DNA from: Viscum album
Lineage: Eukaryota; Streptophyta; Magnoliopsida; Santalales; Viscaceae
DNA: 64,000 bases
NCBI GenBank assembly: GCA_963277665.1
Contig: OY728119.1
Span: 314,608,206-314,672,205, forward strand
Reading direction: 5' to 3'
Both the position numbers and the translations under genes were made by a program. The notes beneath the pieces are model-generated. The model did not search any database. It saw only the letters and a list, made by a program, of their open reading frames with translations, and was not told where the DNA came from. Positions 21,466-32,380 of this stretch are shown one piece after another. How positions within the stretch are numbered: position 1 is the stretch's first letter; every line of letters starts with the position of its first letter.

Positions 21466-22560
21466 TTACTTGGGAAATATAGAGGAGATGATGGATTGAT
21501 AATTGACATCATCATTCACCTCTGATATTGCTATAACTTCTTCTGGTCTTTTTGGCAAATTATAGACTTGCTGGATTTCAGAGGATGAAAAGAAGACATC
21601 TCCATTTGAGCTTTCATAATTGCTTGGTGGATCACCACTTTCTCCCCTGTTGTCTAGATTGATTTCTGTAATTGACATTATGGAAGTTTTCATAAGAGTA
21701 TTTTGATTTGGGTCTATCCTATCAATTTGACTAATAGGAAATACATAATATGTACTCACATGTGTGAATGGGTTTACTGGAATCTTTTCCAAACCATATA
21801 GATCATTAACTTTGGTAATATCCCTTGTTGTGGATTTCTCCTTTCCCTTCATGTGATATAATTCTGCCTCAATATATTGAGATTCACATGTCTTGAACAA
21901 GGAATTATCACCATACAATGTCCCAATTTGACCATAGAAATAATATTTGAGACATTGATGGTATGATGAAGGGATAACTGCATGTTGATGTAGCTAGGGT
22001 CAACCAAGAAAGATGTTGAAGGTAGAGTCATGATCAACAACCATGAAATCTGAATTGGATACAAGATCTCCAAACTATGTTCTGAGTGTAATCTCGCCCA
22101 GTGTTTCTTGTTCATTTTTATCATATCCTTGTAACATCAAATTAGATGGAGATAAATCAAATTCTGTGAGGCCCAATCAACGAAGTGTACGAATGGGGAT
22201 GAGGTTGACTCCTGAACCATTATCAATGAATACTCATCGGGCGTCGACACCATTGACCATTCCAGATAAGTACAAAGGTCTATTATGTCCATGCATGACA
22301 TCATCTTCATCTTCATCATTAAAATATATCACTACATGGAATTCTGTAGGATTATTCTCTACATGGTAGACTTCAGATGCAGTAATTTCAGTTTCAAACT
22401 CCAAAGGACTCGACAAAGCCTCAATGAGTGGCTCCCGAAGATCCTTTGATAAATCCAAAGCATCCAGAATTGATAACTTGGGCGGTATTTGGTCCAAGTG
22501 TTTCAATACATCATACTTTTGATCAAAAGGTCTGTGTTTCCAAAAAGGAACATGTGGTTT
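21466..22560 (-). pseudogene. Protease region of element B
   Basis: The pre-protease block MKHLDQIPPKLSILDALDLS (22,234-22,506) leads to RPLYLSGMVNG and then the active site. The active site reads FIDNGSGVNLIPIRTLR near 22,175-22,235: the catalytic DTG is DNG here. It is followed by LQGYDKNEQETLGEI and VIPSSYHQCLKY. The tail 21,466-21,918 is open (150 codons) and runs to the RT connector. The Thr-to-Asn change would be expected to harm activity. Confidence 0.82.
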
Positions 22561-22659
22561 CGCAGGTGGCTTATAAGTTGATGCTTTGGAAGTTGATGCT
22601 TCTTGTATCGGGATGGGATTTAGTAATACTCCTGGCTTTGGATGATTAGTCTAATTAGG

Positions 22660-23341
22660 TCTATTTACTTATTGAGAGGAAGAATATGGAACCACCAATT
22701 GATCTTCTAGAATAATTGTGCCAGGACTGAGTCTGCTATTTTTGGAAGAATTTTATTGTTTTTTTTTCAGCCTGTTGAAGGGCTTCACCACGATTTTCTG
22801 CTACATACACAGTTCTAGCAAGGGTAGAATTGGAATAATGGCCTATGAAAGATCCACATCTTCCCCAATACCCTGAGCCTATGGAACTTCCTCTGATTCC
22901 CCTATTTGATTCGGGGATCCCAAGTTCGTCGAGTTTGAAACTGTGATTGGCATAAGGATCTCTTAAGTGAATCATGTTAATAGAACCAAAGATCAACTCT
23001 TCATCTGATGGAGACTCTTCCTGATTATCTAATTTAGGCTGTGGCGTTTGGTGGGACGGTGCCCATGGCTTCGAAGTAGATGGCATAAAATATGCCAGAG
23101 TCAAAGACAACTTAGGATTTGACATGATTTCATCTTCTTATGATTGTTCCTCTTTCTTTAAATTATTCCTTTTTGTTGAGGATTTTCCCTCTGATAAAGA
23201 GGGTTTTGTTGTGGCATTCATGGAAGAAGACACAATTGGTTTCTTCAATTGTGTTCTCAAAACAGCATGAGTTTGGTTGATCATTTTTCTGACCATCCAA
23301 TCATCATATTTTTGCACATTTGTTTCTTGACTTATGGCCAC
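22660..23341 (-). pseudogene. Gag-protease connector of element B
   Basis: Segments 22,736-23,125 (129 codons) and 23,138-23,341 lie between gag and protease, equivalent to 8,438-9,178 of element A. The first contains GSINMIHLRDPYANHSFKLD, and the element A connector has a matching VNTVELVKLYMTPNEGEF. The second contains DDWMVRKMINQTHAVLRTQL, matching MSHETVVRAHGIIRARLKQL of A. Function unknown; conserved between the two elements. Confidence 0.6.
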
Positions 23342-23399
23342 TCACCTTCCTCCTCTAGATCTATAGTAGTAACACATGCTACCTGAGCTGAAGAACCTT

Positions 23400-24800
23400 T
23401 CAATATGACTTGACCCAAATTGACCATTTTTTGCAGGAGGTCCTTGAAACCAAATCACTCTTGAATGGGATGGGCCAACATCTGATGAAAAGGGAAATAG
23501 TTGGGACGGTCTTCATCTCCTTCCTTGTTTGGCCTTTTTGGCCATTGAAATTGAACCAAATTATTTTCCAGAGCCAAAATGAAATAACCAAGAACATGTT
23601 TATTTCTGAAAGAGTAAACTTTTATCTTAAAATCCTTAAATTGATTTCTCCTTTGATCTCTATGATCATCTTGACGAAACGACCTATATTGTTTGCACTT
23701 AGGAGGCATATCCCTTCGAGAAGATTAATGTTTTGAAGTAGAAGCAGGTATAGGTGCTTGTTTAAGCATAACTGTAGCAGTCTTTGCTCTACCCATTCTC
23801 CTTCCTAGAGCTGATGGAATTACATGAGCTTTATCCTTAGTCTTCATAAGATAATCTTCAATCAGTTGAGAGATTGAAGTAAGATCTATAAACCCTCTTG
23901 TGTATTTCATAGGGATCAACAGTGTGCGCAAATCATCACGTAAAGTTTTCACATAGATTGGAAACAATTCCTCTTGAGGGAATGCTAAGATCCGGGAATA
24001 TGTTATTCCCTTCCAGCGAGCAATGAAATATGAAACCCTTTCATTCTGCCTTTTCTTACAGTTTGTATGGTCAAAAAATGTTGTCTTTTGAAATTTTAAG
24101 CTGAATTGAAGAAGTAATCTTTGACAGAGATCCTCCCATCCGGTAATTGACCGGGATTACAAGCTTGTGTACCAGAAAAAAGTAAGTCCTCGTAATGATA
24201 GTACAAAATCCTAAGCTTAACTGCTTCCTATTACTGAGGGGTTCCCATAATAGGATCACAACGAGAAACAAAATGTGTTAGGTGTTTCTCTGGGTCTCTT
24301 GAATCATTAATGATTTGGAATGTGGTACTTGAAAAATTTGATTGTGGAGGAATTTCATCAACCCATTCAGGGTACGCTCTCTTTTCTGGTTGAATTTGAG
24401 CACACTTTCCCTCCATAGATTCTAACCGAGATGTTAATGACTCAATAGAAGTTATTAACTTTTGAGAAACATCTGGTTGAGCTTGGAACTGAACAGGTGC
24501 AATGAATGGAGCTTGGACAGATGTGGTGGCTGATACTGCAACTGATTGTGGCACTGCCAATTGTTGATGCACTTGACCCATAGGATTAGACTTGTGAGGG
24601 TGTACTGGTAGAAGAGGATATTATTGATCCATCTCAGTAGCCACAAAAAATTCCATTGGTTGACTGACTCCATCATGCTTAGGAGGAAGACTACCTTGAA
24701 GTAGTTCTGCATTCAACCTCCTCAATTCCTTCATTTCTTCCTCTTGTTGTGCAAATATTTGCTCCAGTGAGAGTCATTGGCCTTCTCCAAAGTAAGTGTA
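23400..24800 (-). pseudogene. Gag of element B
   Basis: N-terminal part 24,231-24,581 with RAYPEWVDEIP and DSRDPEKHLTHFVSRCDPIM aligns with the same region in A. The capsid-type part follows at about 23,725-24,120. The zinc-finger-like segment reads NYFPFHQMLAHPIQE (23,455-23,600), again without the expected Cys. Upstream, a Glu/Leu-rich helical start (EEEMKELRRLNAELL, about 24,720-24,760) corresponds to the coiled-coil start in A. Frames change between segments. Confidence 0.8.
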
Positions 24801-24811
24801 TGTAACCTGAT

Positions 24812-26640
24812 TCATTCATTTCCCCTTATTGGACACCTTTCGAAAAGGATAAGTGGGTTACTTGAAGAATTACCTAGATTCTGGGTAATCCTTCTATTTC
24901 GTGTATGCATACCTTCTTCATTTATGTCTATGTGTACAACTTCTTGAGCAGGAATGTATTCATCTGATCCCTCTGAGTGAGTATCATCTGGTGGATCAGA
25001 AACAACATCATTGATGACATTAATTGATGCATAATGCATTTCATCCCTTATATCGACATTTCTACGATATTTTCAACTTCTGTGTCCCTGATGAGACATT
25101 TCTTTTTGTTGATTTGATCCCTCAGGAAATTCTTTAAGAACCATAATTTGGAGGGAATCTCCTGATAATTTGTCTCTTAGTTCCTCTTGTGGCTTCTTCC
25201 CTAATCGAGAGAATACTGAATTTCTTTGAGGGAGAGATTTAGGATTTGAAAAAGTCCCTAGTCCTATGGACTGGGTCTGTTCCTGTTATCTTTTCTCAAC
25301 TCCTCGAATCCTATTTGATGATTCTGGGGGATGGGTTAAAAGAGTCCCAAGTCTGGTAAGATGGGGTGGTTCTTGAGATTCTACATCTGAGACTTTCTTG
25401 AAAACACTCCAGATTATGCAGAACTTTTTCCGAAAATTAGCTGGATGCATCAACCTATATCCACTTTTATCACCCGGCTCAAAAGACCATTGGATTATTT
25501 CTGACACATCTTTCACTTGATGATGTGCTTACTCTAAATGAAAGGCATGTTCAATATTCTCATTTTCTTGATACATGATTAAATAAAAAACTTTCTCTTT
25601 GTATGATTGATTTTGAGAAGAACTATTTGAGGCATGTTTTTGAGCAATCCTTTGATTACAAACAATGTCAATTGGCTATGGCCAGCCATGGTCAATAACA
25701 TTGCATGAGACCATTTTAGGCAGAATTTTCTGATTAGAGAGTATAGTGAAATGTATCACTCTATGAAAACTCCATCCCCTAATATGAATACCAGATGGGG
25801 CATTGGAAATTAACAGCGCAATCTTTTTAGTGCTCCAAGGCATGAATATTGAAGGGCTCTCTGCTGCTTTTCAGCCTTCAGATATCAAGAAACTGAGAAA
25901 GATGCCAAATCAATTTGTCTTTGTAACCCTTATATCATCTTGAAATGATTTTCATATTCATCATAATATAATATTTTCTTTTTCAAATGACAATGAGTTT
26001 TCCATATGTTGAGACGAATATCATGAATTCCATTATCCTTCAACATCGCTGGAATGTCATACTGATAATCATTCAAAGGCCAAAAAATGACTGGCACTTC
26101 ACCTTTCACTAGTTTTTTTCCCATATTCAGTATTTCCTCTTTATCATTCAATAAAGATTCTTCTACCTGATTGGACCAGAGCTGGTGCTTCCTTTTTTGC
26201 TTCATCGGATTCAACAAGATTGGTAGGGAATTCACTGCTCAAACTAGAAGATGAATGACCTAAGGGTGATTTGGAGAATGACCTACACCCTAGACTATCT
26301 TCTGATTGAGAAAGTGTTTCACCTGATATTGGTAAAGAATCAGACATGACAGGCTTCACATTTGAATGTCCCTCAAGATAAGAGGGCATTCTCGTCACTA
26401 CATTGTCCATTGGAGCATTTTCCAGGAAATGTGAATTACTACTACGCAGAGGAATTTCTTAGCTAAATTCATCAGCATGGGAGGACCACCATGTTGGGTT
26501 ATAGAAAAAGAGGAAACATTTTCCTCCTTGGTCTTCTGACCGCCCAGAGGGTTTATGTGGCTCTCATATGAAGATGAAACATCGAGATCGAACGAACTGT
26601 CATAAAGCAAGCCATCATGAGGAAGTTTCTGATGAGGACC
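24812..26640 (-). pseudogene. ORF1 upstream of gag, element B
   Basis: Open pieces at 26,398-26,610, 26,144-26,410, 25,930-26,235, 25,286-25,516 and 24,812-25,039. The piece 25,930-26,235 contains GEVPVIFWPLNDYQYDIPAM and THCHLKKKILYYDEYENHF, which match FWP and THFRLRYEQVVYPRSREHFE of A at the same spacing. The last piece contains PAQEVVHIDINEEGMHTRNR, matching the PPEGVPPLLDPSGRVTHQQR stretch of A. No known domain is recognised. The conservation between two very diverged copies argues for a real protein. Confidence 0.55.
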
Positions 26641-28450
26641 TTCAGAATTAATGTTCCCAATATTGGGAACTGAGAGTGTAGAATCTTAGGTTGCATCAGA
26701 TAATTTTCTGAGTGCATCAATTACTCCATCATCAAGTAAGGCCTTATTAAAGATTGGCCCTTGATTTCTTGATTATGTTGGGCGAGTCTTCTTCTCAGAT
26801 GCCTTCTTACTGAATTTAAGAACCACATGATGATTAAAGTTGTTATTATAGGCAGATTTTTGTTCTTTCTCAGGAGAAATGATCAGGTTAGGCTGATTAT
26901 CTCCGCTTAAATCAGTTGTATGTGCCTGACTTGGTTGTCCGTATAATATGGGGGAGTACACCCACAACCCTCTTGGACTGGAACAGATGTGTGTGTCTAT
27001 TACGGAGTGAACTGTTGATGTGTCACTCCACTGGTAGGGATATATTTATGTGTCTTTCCCTAAGATGCTACTGAGGCTGTTATAATATCCCGGCAGGCAT
27101 CCAGAATATGAGAAGAGATTTACTTCTCCTCTTTAACCATTGACAGAATGTGCTTGGTGACTTCAGATGTCAGAACGGTAATATATTTCCATTATGTGCT
27201 TGGATTAGGTGTGTGTTAATGCTTCTGTCCTCCTTTTCCTATCAGTGAATTATGACAGTACTCAAGTGTGGGGGCAGAGAGTTGAGTATGCCTCCTGTTT
27301 GTCAATAGAGCTTTCCGACTGACTTCTCCGAATGCTACCAAACGAGACTGTTGGTAGGCTTGATCAATACTAGTAGGTGTTATGACTACTGATTGCAATC
27401 CTCCGAACGTGGTTGACGAGCTTCCTTCAATGCTGACAAACAAGGCTACTGGCAGAATGGTTGAGTGTAAGCATGTGTATGTGCCTGTTTACTAGTTGTC
27501 AACACATTGGGTTAGCAGATTTCATCATATGTAGTTAGAAGATCTTGCTGACTAGCTGATGATTTATCTACAGGTGTATGTTCTTGTCTATAGTACTCCA
27601 CCGAAATTTCCATGTGGGATTGGCATGCTGCTGCCAGACGAGTCTGCTAGAAAGCGGAATTAAAACAGATGGGTGTGTGTGCCCATTTGTTTCTTGCCAC
27701 CAAGTTAGGTTGGTGGACTTCTCCGGATATGGAAGAGATGAGAACATACTAACTGTTGACCAAATTTCTCCTTTGGCAGTTCATCTTGCATGCTCGGGTT
27801 CGAGGAACCCGAGCTGAACACTTGGAGACAATACCTTCATCATGTTGAGGGCACACTACTGCATGAGTCTGGTGGCGATTATTGATGGAAGCCCTCGGGA
27901 AGACTCATGTCTCAATGAATTAAGTCCCCGAGGGACCTGATCATTCACCTCCCCAGAATATGGGAGTGAATGGTGGTTACGTTCCAAGGATACCAAAATG
28001 GTTGGAGACAGTGGTTGGCACCACCGACTTCTTCATCGCTGGTCGTCGTTGTCCCGATGACCAGGGTGAATTATTGACATGGGGGGCTTGTCGAGCAGCC
28101 TCCCAAGTTGGAATAGTATTGTTTTGATGGTACACCTTAACCAGCGCATTTGATACCCAACATTGAAGACGCTGAGTAGGTGATGTCATCTATAGAGCGG
28201 ACGATGATCCAACAAGAGTAGCAGCTGAGGCATTCACAACAGAAGTATTCACGAGTGTGAACTTAAGAGAATCCATTTCTGTAATGTATATGTTCTTCGA
28301 AAAGAGTTCATGTTTGATATAACAGACGTAATCAATATAATCCCGACCACTACATCTTTTGGATAGGAACATATGTTATTAATTTTTTTGTTGGCCCTAT
28401 CATTGAGTTTAAATAGGGGCCAAAAAAATAAGTAAAACATCATTTTAACT
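26640..28450 (-). other. 5' leader of element B
   Basis: Stretch between ORF1 and the upper LTR block. It holds only short open frames (for example 27,216-27,443) without recognisable domains. It corresponds in position to 11,910-13,900 of element A. No primer-binding site was identified with confidence; the sequence around 28,460-28,500 was examined. Confidence 0.4.
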
Positions 28451-29058
28451 TGGTTAAGGTCTCACATCGGGTTCACCATTTTTGGTTTCCTCTGGAATTG
28501 GGGATGACCTCATTGATTTTAAGGTTCAAACATTACAAGCGGTTTCTAACAGGTTTGTTCATAGAATCGAAAACATCCAATGATTCCATATCTATTTGGA
28601 CCGACATTCCAAAGGTAAGTGCTCATTAGTTATGAACATATGAGAGTTAAGAACTTGCATTGGTCGATAGGATGGGATGTATGACTCATCACACCTTCAT
28701 GAGGGGAATTATTTTCAACCCCACGACTCTCTTTATAGATTTATGTTATGTTCGTGAATCCTTATTACATTACAAAATATGAAAAATGAGCATTCCTTTG
28801 GATCTGACAATCAATGATTGATATATATGAGATTTAGAGAATCTTTTATATTTATTCGAGGTTTTTCATCGATAATGAATCCACTGTATTTGTTTAGATA
28901 TTCTTAGTCAATGGTATCCTTTGACACATTATATAGAAATCTCTTGGTCATTATGATAACCATAATATTTCTAAAGCCACTCAGTGATGCACTTGAAGTT
29001 TATTGTCATTCCGAAGGACATAGATTATTTCAGAGTTGGGATCGTACCTATAGATGGG

Positions 29059-29105
29059 CTACCTATATATCCTTTATTTTATAAAAGTAATTAGAACCCA
29101 TGTAG
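29059..29105 (-). repeat. Hairpin unit in the upper LTR block
   Basis: CTACCTATATATCCTTTATTTTATAAAAG followed by AATTAGAACCCATGTAGTTC. The outer CTAC/GTAG words and the central AATCAGA-like word are kept. The loop arms are now AT-rich (CTTT/AAAG) instead of the C/G-rich arms elsewhere, yet still complementary. Confidence 0.55.
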
Positions 29106-29339
29106 TTCAAGTGAAGAAGTATGAGGTTTATGTATGATTGATGGCTCAAATAAAGATGTAATAATTACTTTTACTCTCTAAGCTCATGTGAGTCATGCTC
29201 AGTGTGAGAAAAAAGAGGTATTGGTAAATCAAGAAAATTGTGCCACGAAAGATGCAATCATAAGAAATGATGTGGGGATTATGTATGGATTACTTCCCAA
29301 ATAGATAATTATTAGGTTACACTTTAGGGAAGAAACCTA

Positions 29340-29830
29340 GGAACAAGGGCCATAAAGGTATATGTACTTTATGGAGATTTGGATACTCTAACTTGGGGTT
29401 TACTCTTGAGGAAGATGCCCAAATTAGGTGGGGACTTATGATTGGGTTTTAATCATGACAAGGAAGCCCAAATCAAAATTAAATTAAGACTGGTTAAGAT
29501 AAATTATGACTGGGCTTACTCCTAAAAAAGAGGCCCAGGTTAAATGAATTTGGAATTTGGGGATTACTCCTATGGAGGATGCCCATATTTGGGAACTTAA
29601 TGACTAGGGAATACTCTTGAAATAGAGGCCCAGGTTAAGGAAATTATGGTAGGGGCTTACTCCTGAGGAGGATGCCCAGATTTGAGAAATTATGACTGAT
29701 ACTTACTCTAAAGGGGGATTCGCAGGTTAGGGGACTTGGGGCTTACTCTAGAGAAGGATGCTGAAATTACGAGAACTTGGATTGGGGAATACTCTTGAAA
29801 AGAAGGCCCAAATTAATGATTCTCCCATCT
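29340..29830 (-). repeat. 47-bp tandem array
   Basis: TACTC words at 29,401, 29,517, 29,564, 29,612, 29,658, 29,704, 29,744 and 29,790, mostly 46-48 bp apart. Each unit reads like GGGCTTACTCCTGAGGAGGA followed by TGCCCA, then an AT-rich spacer. A single related unit lies at about 16,105 in the central LTR. Confidence 0.85.
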
Positions 29831-30096
29831 TAAAGGATAAGGTTGAATGAAATAAATCTTTAACCTTAGTGACATAAAGATAAGTAAATCACTAGGTTTT
29901 AAGACATGTTCCAAAGAATTCCTTTCAGATAAAGAATCCAAAAAAAGTAACCATTCCATAAATGGCATTGCAGAGGGTTTTTAAGGCTGAATCATGAATT
30001 GGAGAGGTGGATAGGCATAATAGAGGTGAAATCGGCAGGAGGGGCACGCCAAAATAGAGTGTCATGCAAGTCCGGTGTAGGTGCGCATGTTTTGCC

Positions 30097-30600
30097 CGCG
30101 TAAGTATACTTGCGCGACACAGGGGTACTTGTGCGATGGTCAACCCTTAGGGTAATACTTGGCCGAGACTTGGTTAAATACCTTAGTACTATCCCTAGAG
30201 GCTTACAGAAGAGTGGCGCACAATTTATGTTGAAGGATAAAGGTGGCGCCCCAGTGTATCCATTTCCCTTAAGGGATGGACACTTAGGCACGCAAGTGAT
30301 GATGAGTTTCAACAGTTAGGCCTTACTCACGCTCTTTAGATCTTCCATTCTAGTCAAGAAATTACCGTACAAGTGTTTGGAATATTTGAGAAGAGACTAG
30401 GGAACCGGGAGCTCAAATCTGAGTTTCTGGAATTTTTCGTCTCGAAATGGGGGGCCCACTGGGGGTATTTATAGGCTGGTGAAGTCCTTGGGTGAAATTC
30501 AATGAGGGCGTGCCTGTCTCCTGCGCGACCATTACGTGACGTGCACGTATACTTTCGCGACCTTGGTGGAACCTGCGCGACCCAGGTGCAAATGAATCTC
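30097..30600. repeat. GCGCGAC repeat cluster with a near-perfect palindrome
   Basis: CGCGTAAGTATACTTGCGCG at 30,097-30,116 is a 20-bp palindrome with one mismatched pair. TGCGCGAC-type words recur near 30,111, 30,127, 30,532, 30,556 and 30,573. The section flanks the TATA box and sits where the central LTR has its TTCGCGAA/TTCGCGG repeats. Confidence 0.6.
30466..30473 (-). promoter_or_regulatory. TATA box of the upper LTR
   Basis: TATTTATA on plus, TATAAATA on the element strand, about 240 bp inside the proposed outer end at 30,711. Flanks (CGTCTC, GGGG, GGCTGG) match the TATA context at 17,205. It would drive transcription of element B. Confidence 0.6.
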
Positions 30601-30711
30601 TGTCCATGCCTTTGTCAATTTTTGATGTTTCTTCAACGGATGAATCCATTTGGGTTCAAGGTATTTAACTTTTCATTCATTTAGACTATATGAGAGAAAT
30701 AAGTGTCAACA

Positions 30712-32159
30712 ATGTGGGATATAATATATTTTTGATCCATGATGTGTTTTCTCAATAATATTGTATAATTGGGTTGCCTTTATGGAAAACATCCTAGAAT
30801 CTTGGGGCTATTTTACTAAATATTTTTTGGTACGACTGGGAACACTGTTTGAGAAATGTGTTGGGAGATAGGTTGTGATAATTTTTTATTCCTGTGATGT
30901 CTATAATTTTTATGTTGTGTATAGTGTTGTGGAACACTGGGTTGTATGAGATGAGTTCAGAGTGAAAGTTTATCATTAATATTGTTCATTATTTATTCTT
31001 GGGGGTTTGTTTTAGGACAATTGTTAGTTAAATTTTTTTCACTACATAACACAGTTAGTTTATCTAACCTTCAAGTGTTTTTCTAATGTGATATCTTAGG
31101 GAAACCCCATGAATACCTAGGTAATTTAAAATTAATAAATATATAAAAAATTTAATCATGGGATGAGATTTTATTGATAATAGTTATTTTAAATTTTATG
31201 TTATTCTTATAATGATGTCATTATTGATTATGAGTAATGAATTTATAATTCCATCAACACTATGATAAAAAGGATAAAGTGTTACTCCTTGAAATGAATT
31301 GTGGTAATGATTAATTAATGGTTATTAGTTAATTAATTTAATGTTTTATACCTATGTATCATGACCAACACCCTATAATGGTACCCTACCCCAGAATCCA
31401 TTGAAGGAAGCAAGATAACTATGCCTAAATCCCACCTCTAATAGGAAACTAGTTGAAGAATATCACTGAGGGTATATTGATAACACACCTAAGTGGAATC
31501 ATACTCTATAAAGTTTAAGGAGTAGAGTATTAAAAATATAAAATTACATTCAAAACTCTAAATAAACTAGAAGAAATAACAATACATGTATTGTTATATA
31601 TAAACTGTTTTCAATGATTGAAAGAATAGGTTGGTGATGAGGATGAACATTATTAGATCACAAGATTTTTTGAGGTAGTGCATGTATGTGGTGGTGATGA
31701 TTCATGGTCTTCAATGGATGATAAAATATGATATTTGTTGTCATTTTACCTCTAGGTTGTATATTGGTCTCTTTCATTCTATTAGATCTTGTTTAGGCCT
31801 AATTATTTCATTTTTCCCCAAACAAGTTGTAAGATGAATCAGACTATCCTGACTCAAGAGTATATGTTTCATGAATGTATCCTAGGTTTTAGAAGTTTTT
31901 GGGTACAACACCTACCCTTTAGGAGTGTTGATACAACAAAATTTAACACGACACCTTGTGCTTGACCCATTTCAATGATTTGTATGGTCGTCCATACCGA
32001 TCTCCATTTTGTAGGAAAGTGGTTGAAGAGTATGTTATTCTTTGGTTAGAATTGGAAAAAATAAATGATAGATAATGTGTAGGTCATCCATGAGGGAATA
32101 AAGGATGCAAAAAATCAACATAGTTATCATTCTGGTCATGGGAGTGGGTCTATGAAGTT
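30712..32159. other. AT-rich stretch without genes
   Basis: No ORF of interest and no clear repeat. A sequence CCAACACCCTATAATGG...CCCCAGAATCC near 31,370 vaguely resembles the start of the LTRs of element C, but not enough to call an LTR. Confidence 0.5.
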
Positions 32160-32380
32160 TTTTGTTAATCGGGACATGTTCATGAAGGTTTCATCTCATT
32201 ATGGTTAGTGAATATTTGGTCATGGGAGTAAGTTTTCTCCCAGGTTCATTGGACCTTTCAATATGTTTTCTTGGAAAGTAGTCAAGGATTTTTAGTTAGA
32301 ACTACCCCCATAGAAGATCCAAAATTTTGAAATCTTCCTTGTATCAAATATGTTTTAATATCTTAATGAATGTTTTCAAA
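32160..32380 (+). pseudogene. Chromovirus integrase C-terminus relic
   Basis: Plus strand reads DMFMKVSSHYG, then HGSKFSPRFIGPFNM, and about 25 codons later QNFEIFLVSNMF, with several stops between. These correspond in order and spacing to the GDHVFLKVSP, GKLSPRFIGPF and HDVFHVSML blocks of Del/Tekay-type integrases, next to the chromodomain. It is a heavily decayed fragment. It lies before, not after, the RT relic at 33.7 kb, so it probably belongs to another copy. Confidence 0.65.

Larger units (their letters stand above)
17905..28450 (-). mobile_element. Tat/Ogre-type Ty3/gypsy element B, internal region
   Basis: Same domain order as element A on the same strand: ORF1, gag, protease, RT, RNase H, archaeal-type RNase H, integrase. 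Protein motifs align along the whole length, but DNA is much AT-richer and little nucleotide identity is visible outside conserved motifs. So B is a different, probably older, subfamily or a long-decayed copy. Stops and frameshifts are frequent. Because A and B differ this much, the tandem layout is unlikely to be a recent LTR-LTR recombination product. Confidence 0.83.
28450..30711 (-). mobile_element. 5' LTR-like block of element B
   Basis: Contains, in plus order, GACATTCCAAAGG (28,602; also at 14,077), a hairpin unit at 29,059, a TAAGCTCATGTGAGTCATGC block (29,180), GCCACGAAAGATGCA (29,252), a 47-bp array, GCGCGAC repeats, and a TATA box at 30,466. The central LTR block has the same landmarks in the same order. 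A possible outer end is CA at 30,710-30,711 (element-strand TGTTGACA). Left end uncertain. Confidence 0.6.

Noticed and set aside
28460..28500. Primer-binding-site-like word TTGGTTTCCTCTGG...GGGGA on the plus strand
   Set aside because: Some Tat elements use a TGGCGACTCC...GGGGA-type primer site, but this one is on the wrong strand for element B and the match is poor. A similar plus-strand word in A (near 13,672) is equally unconvincing.
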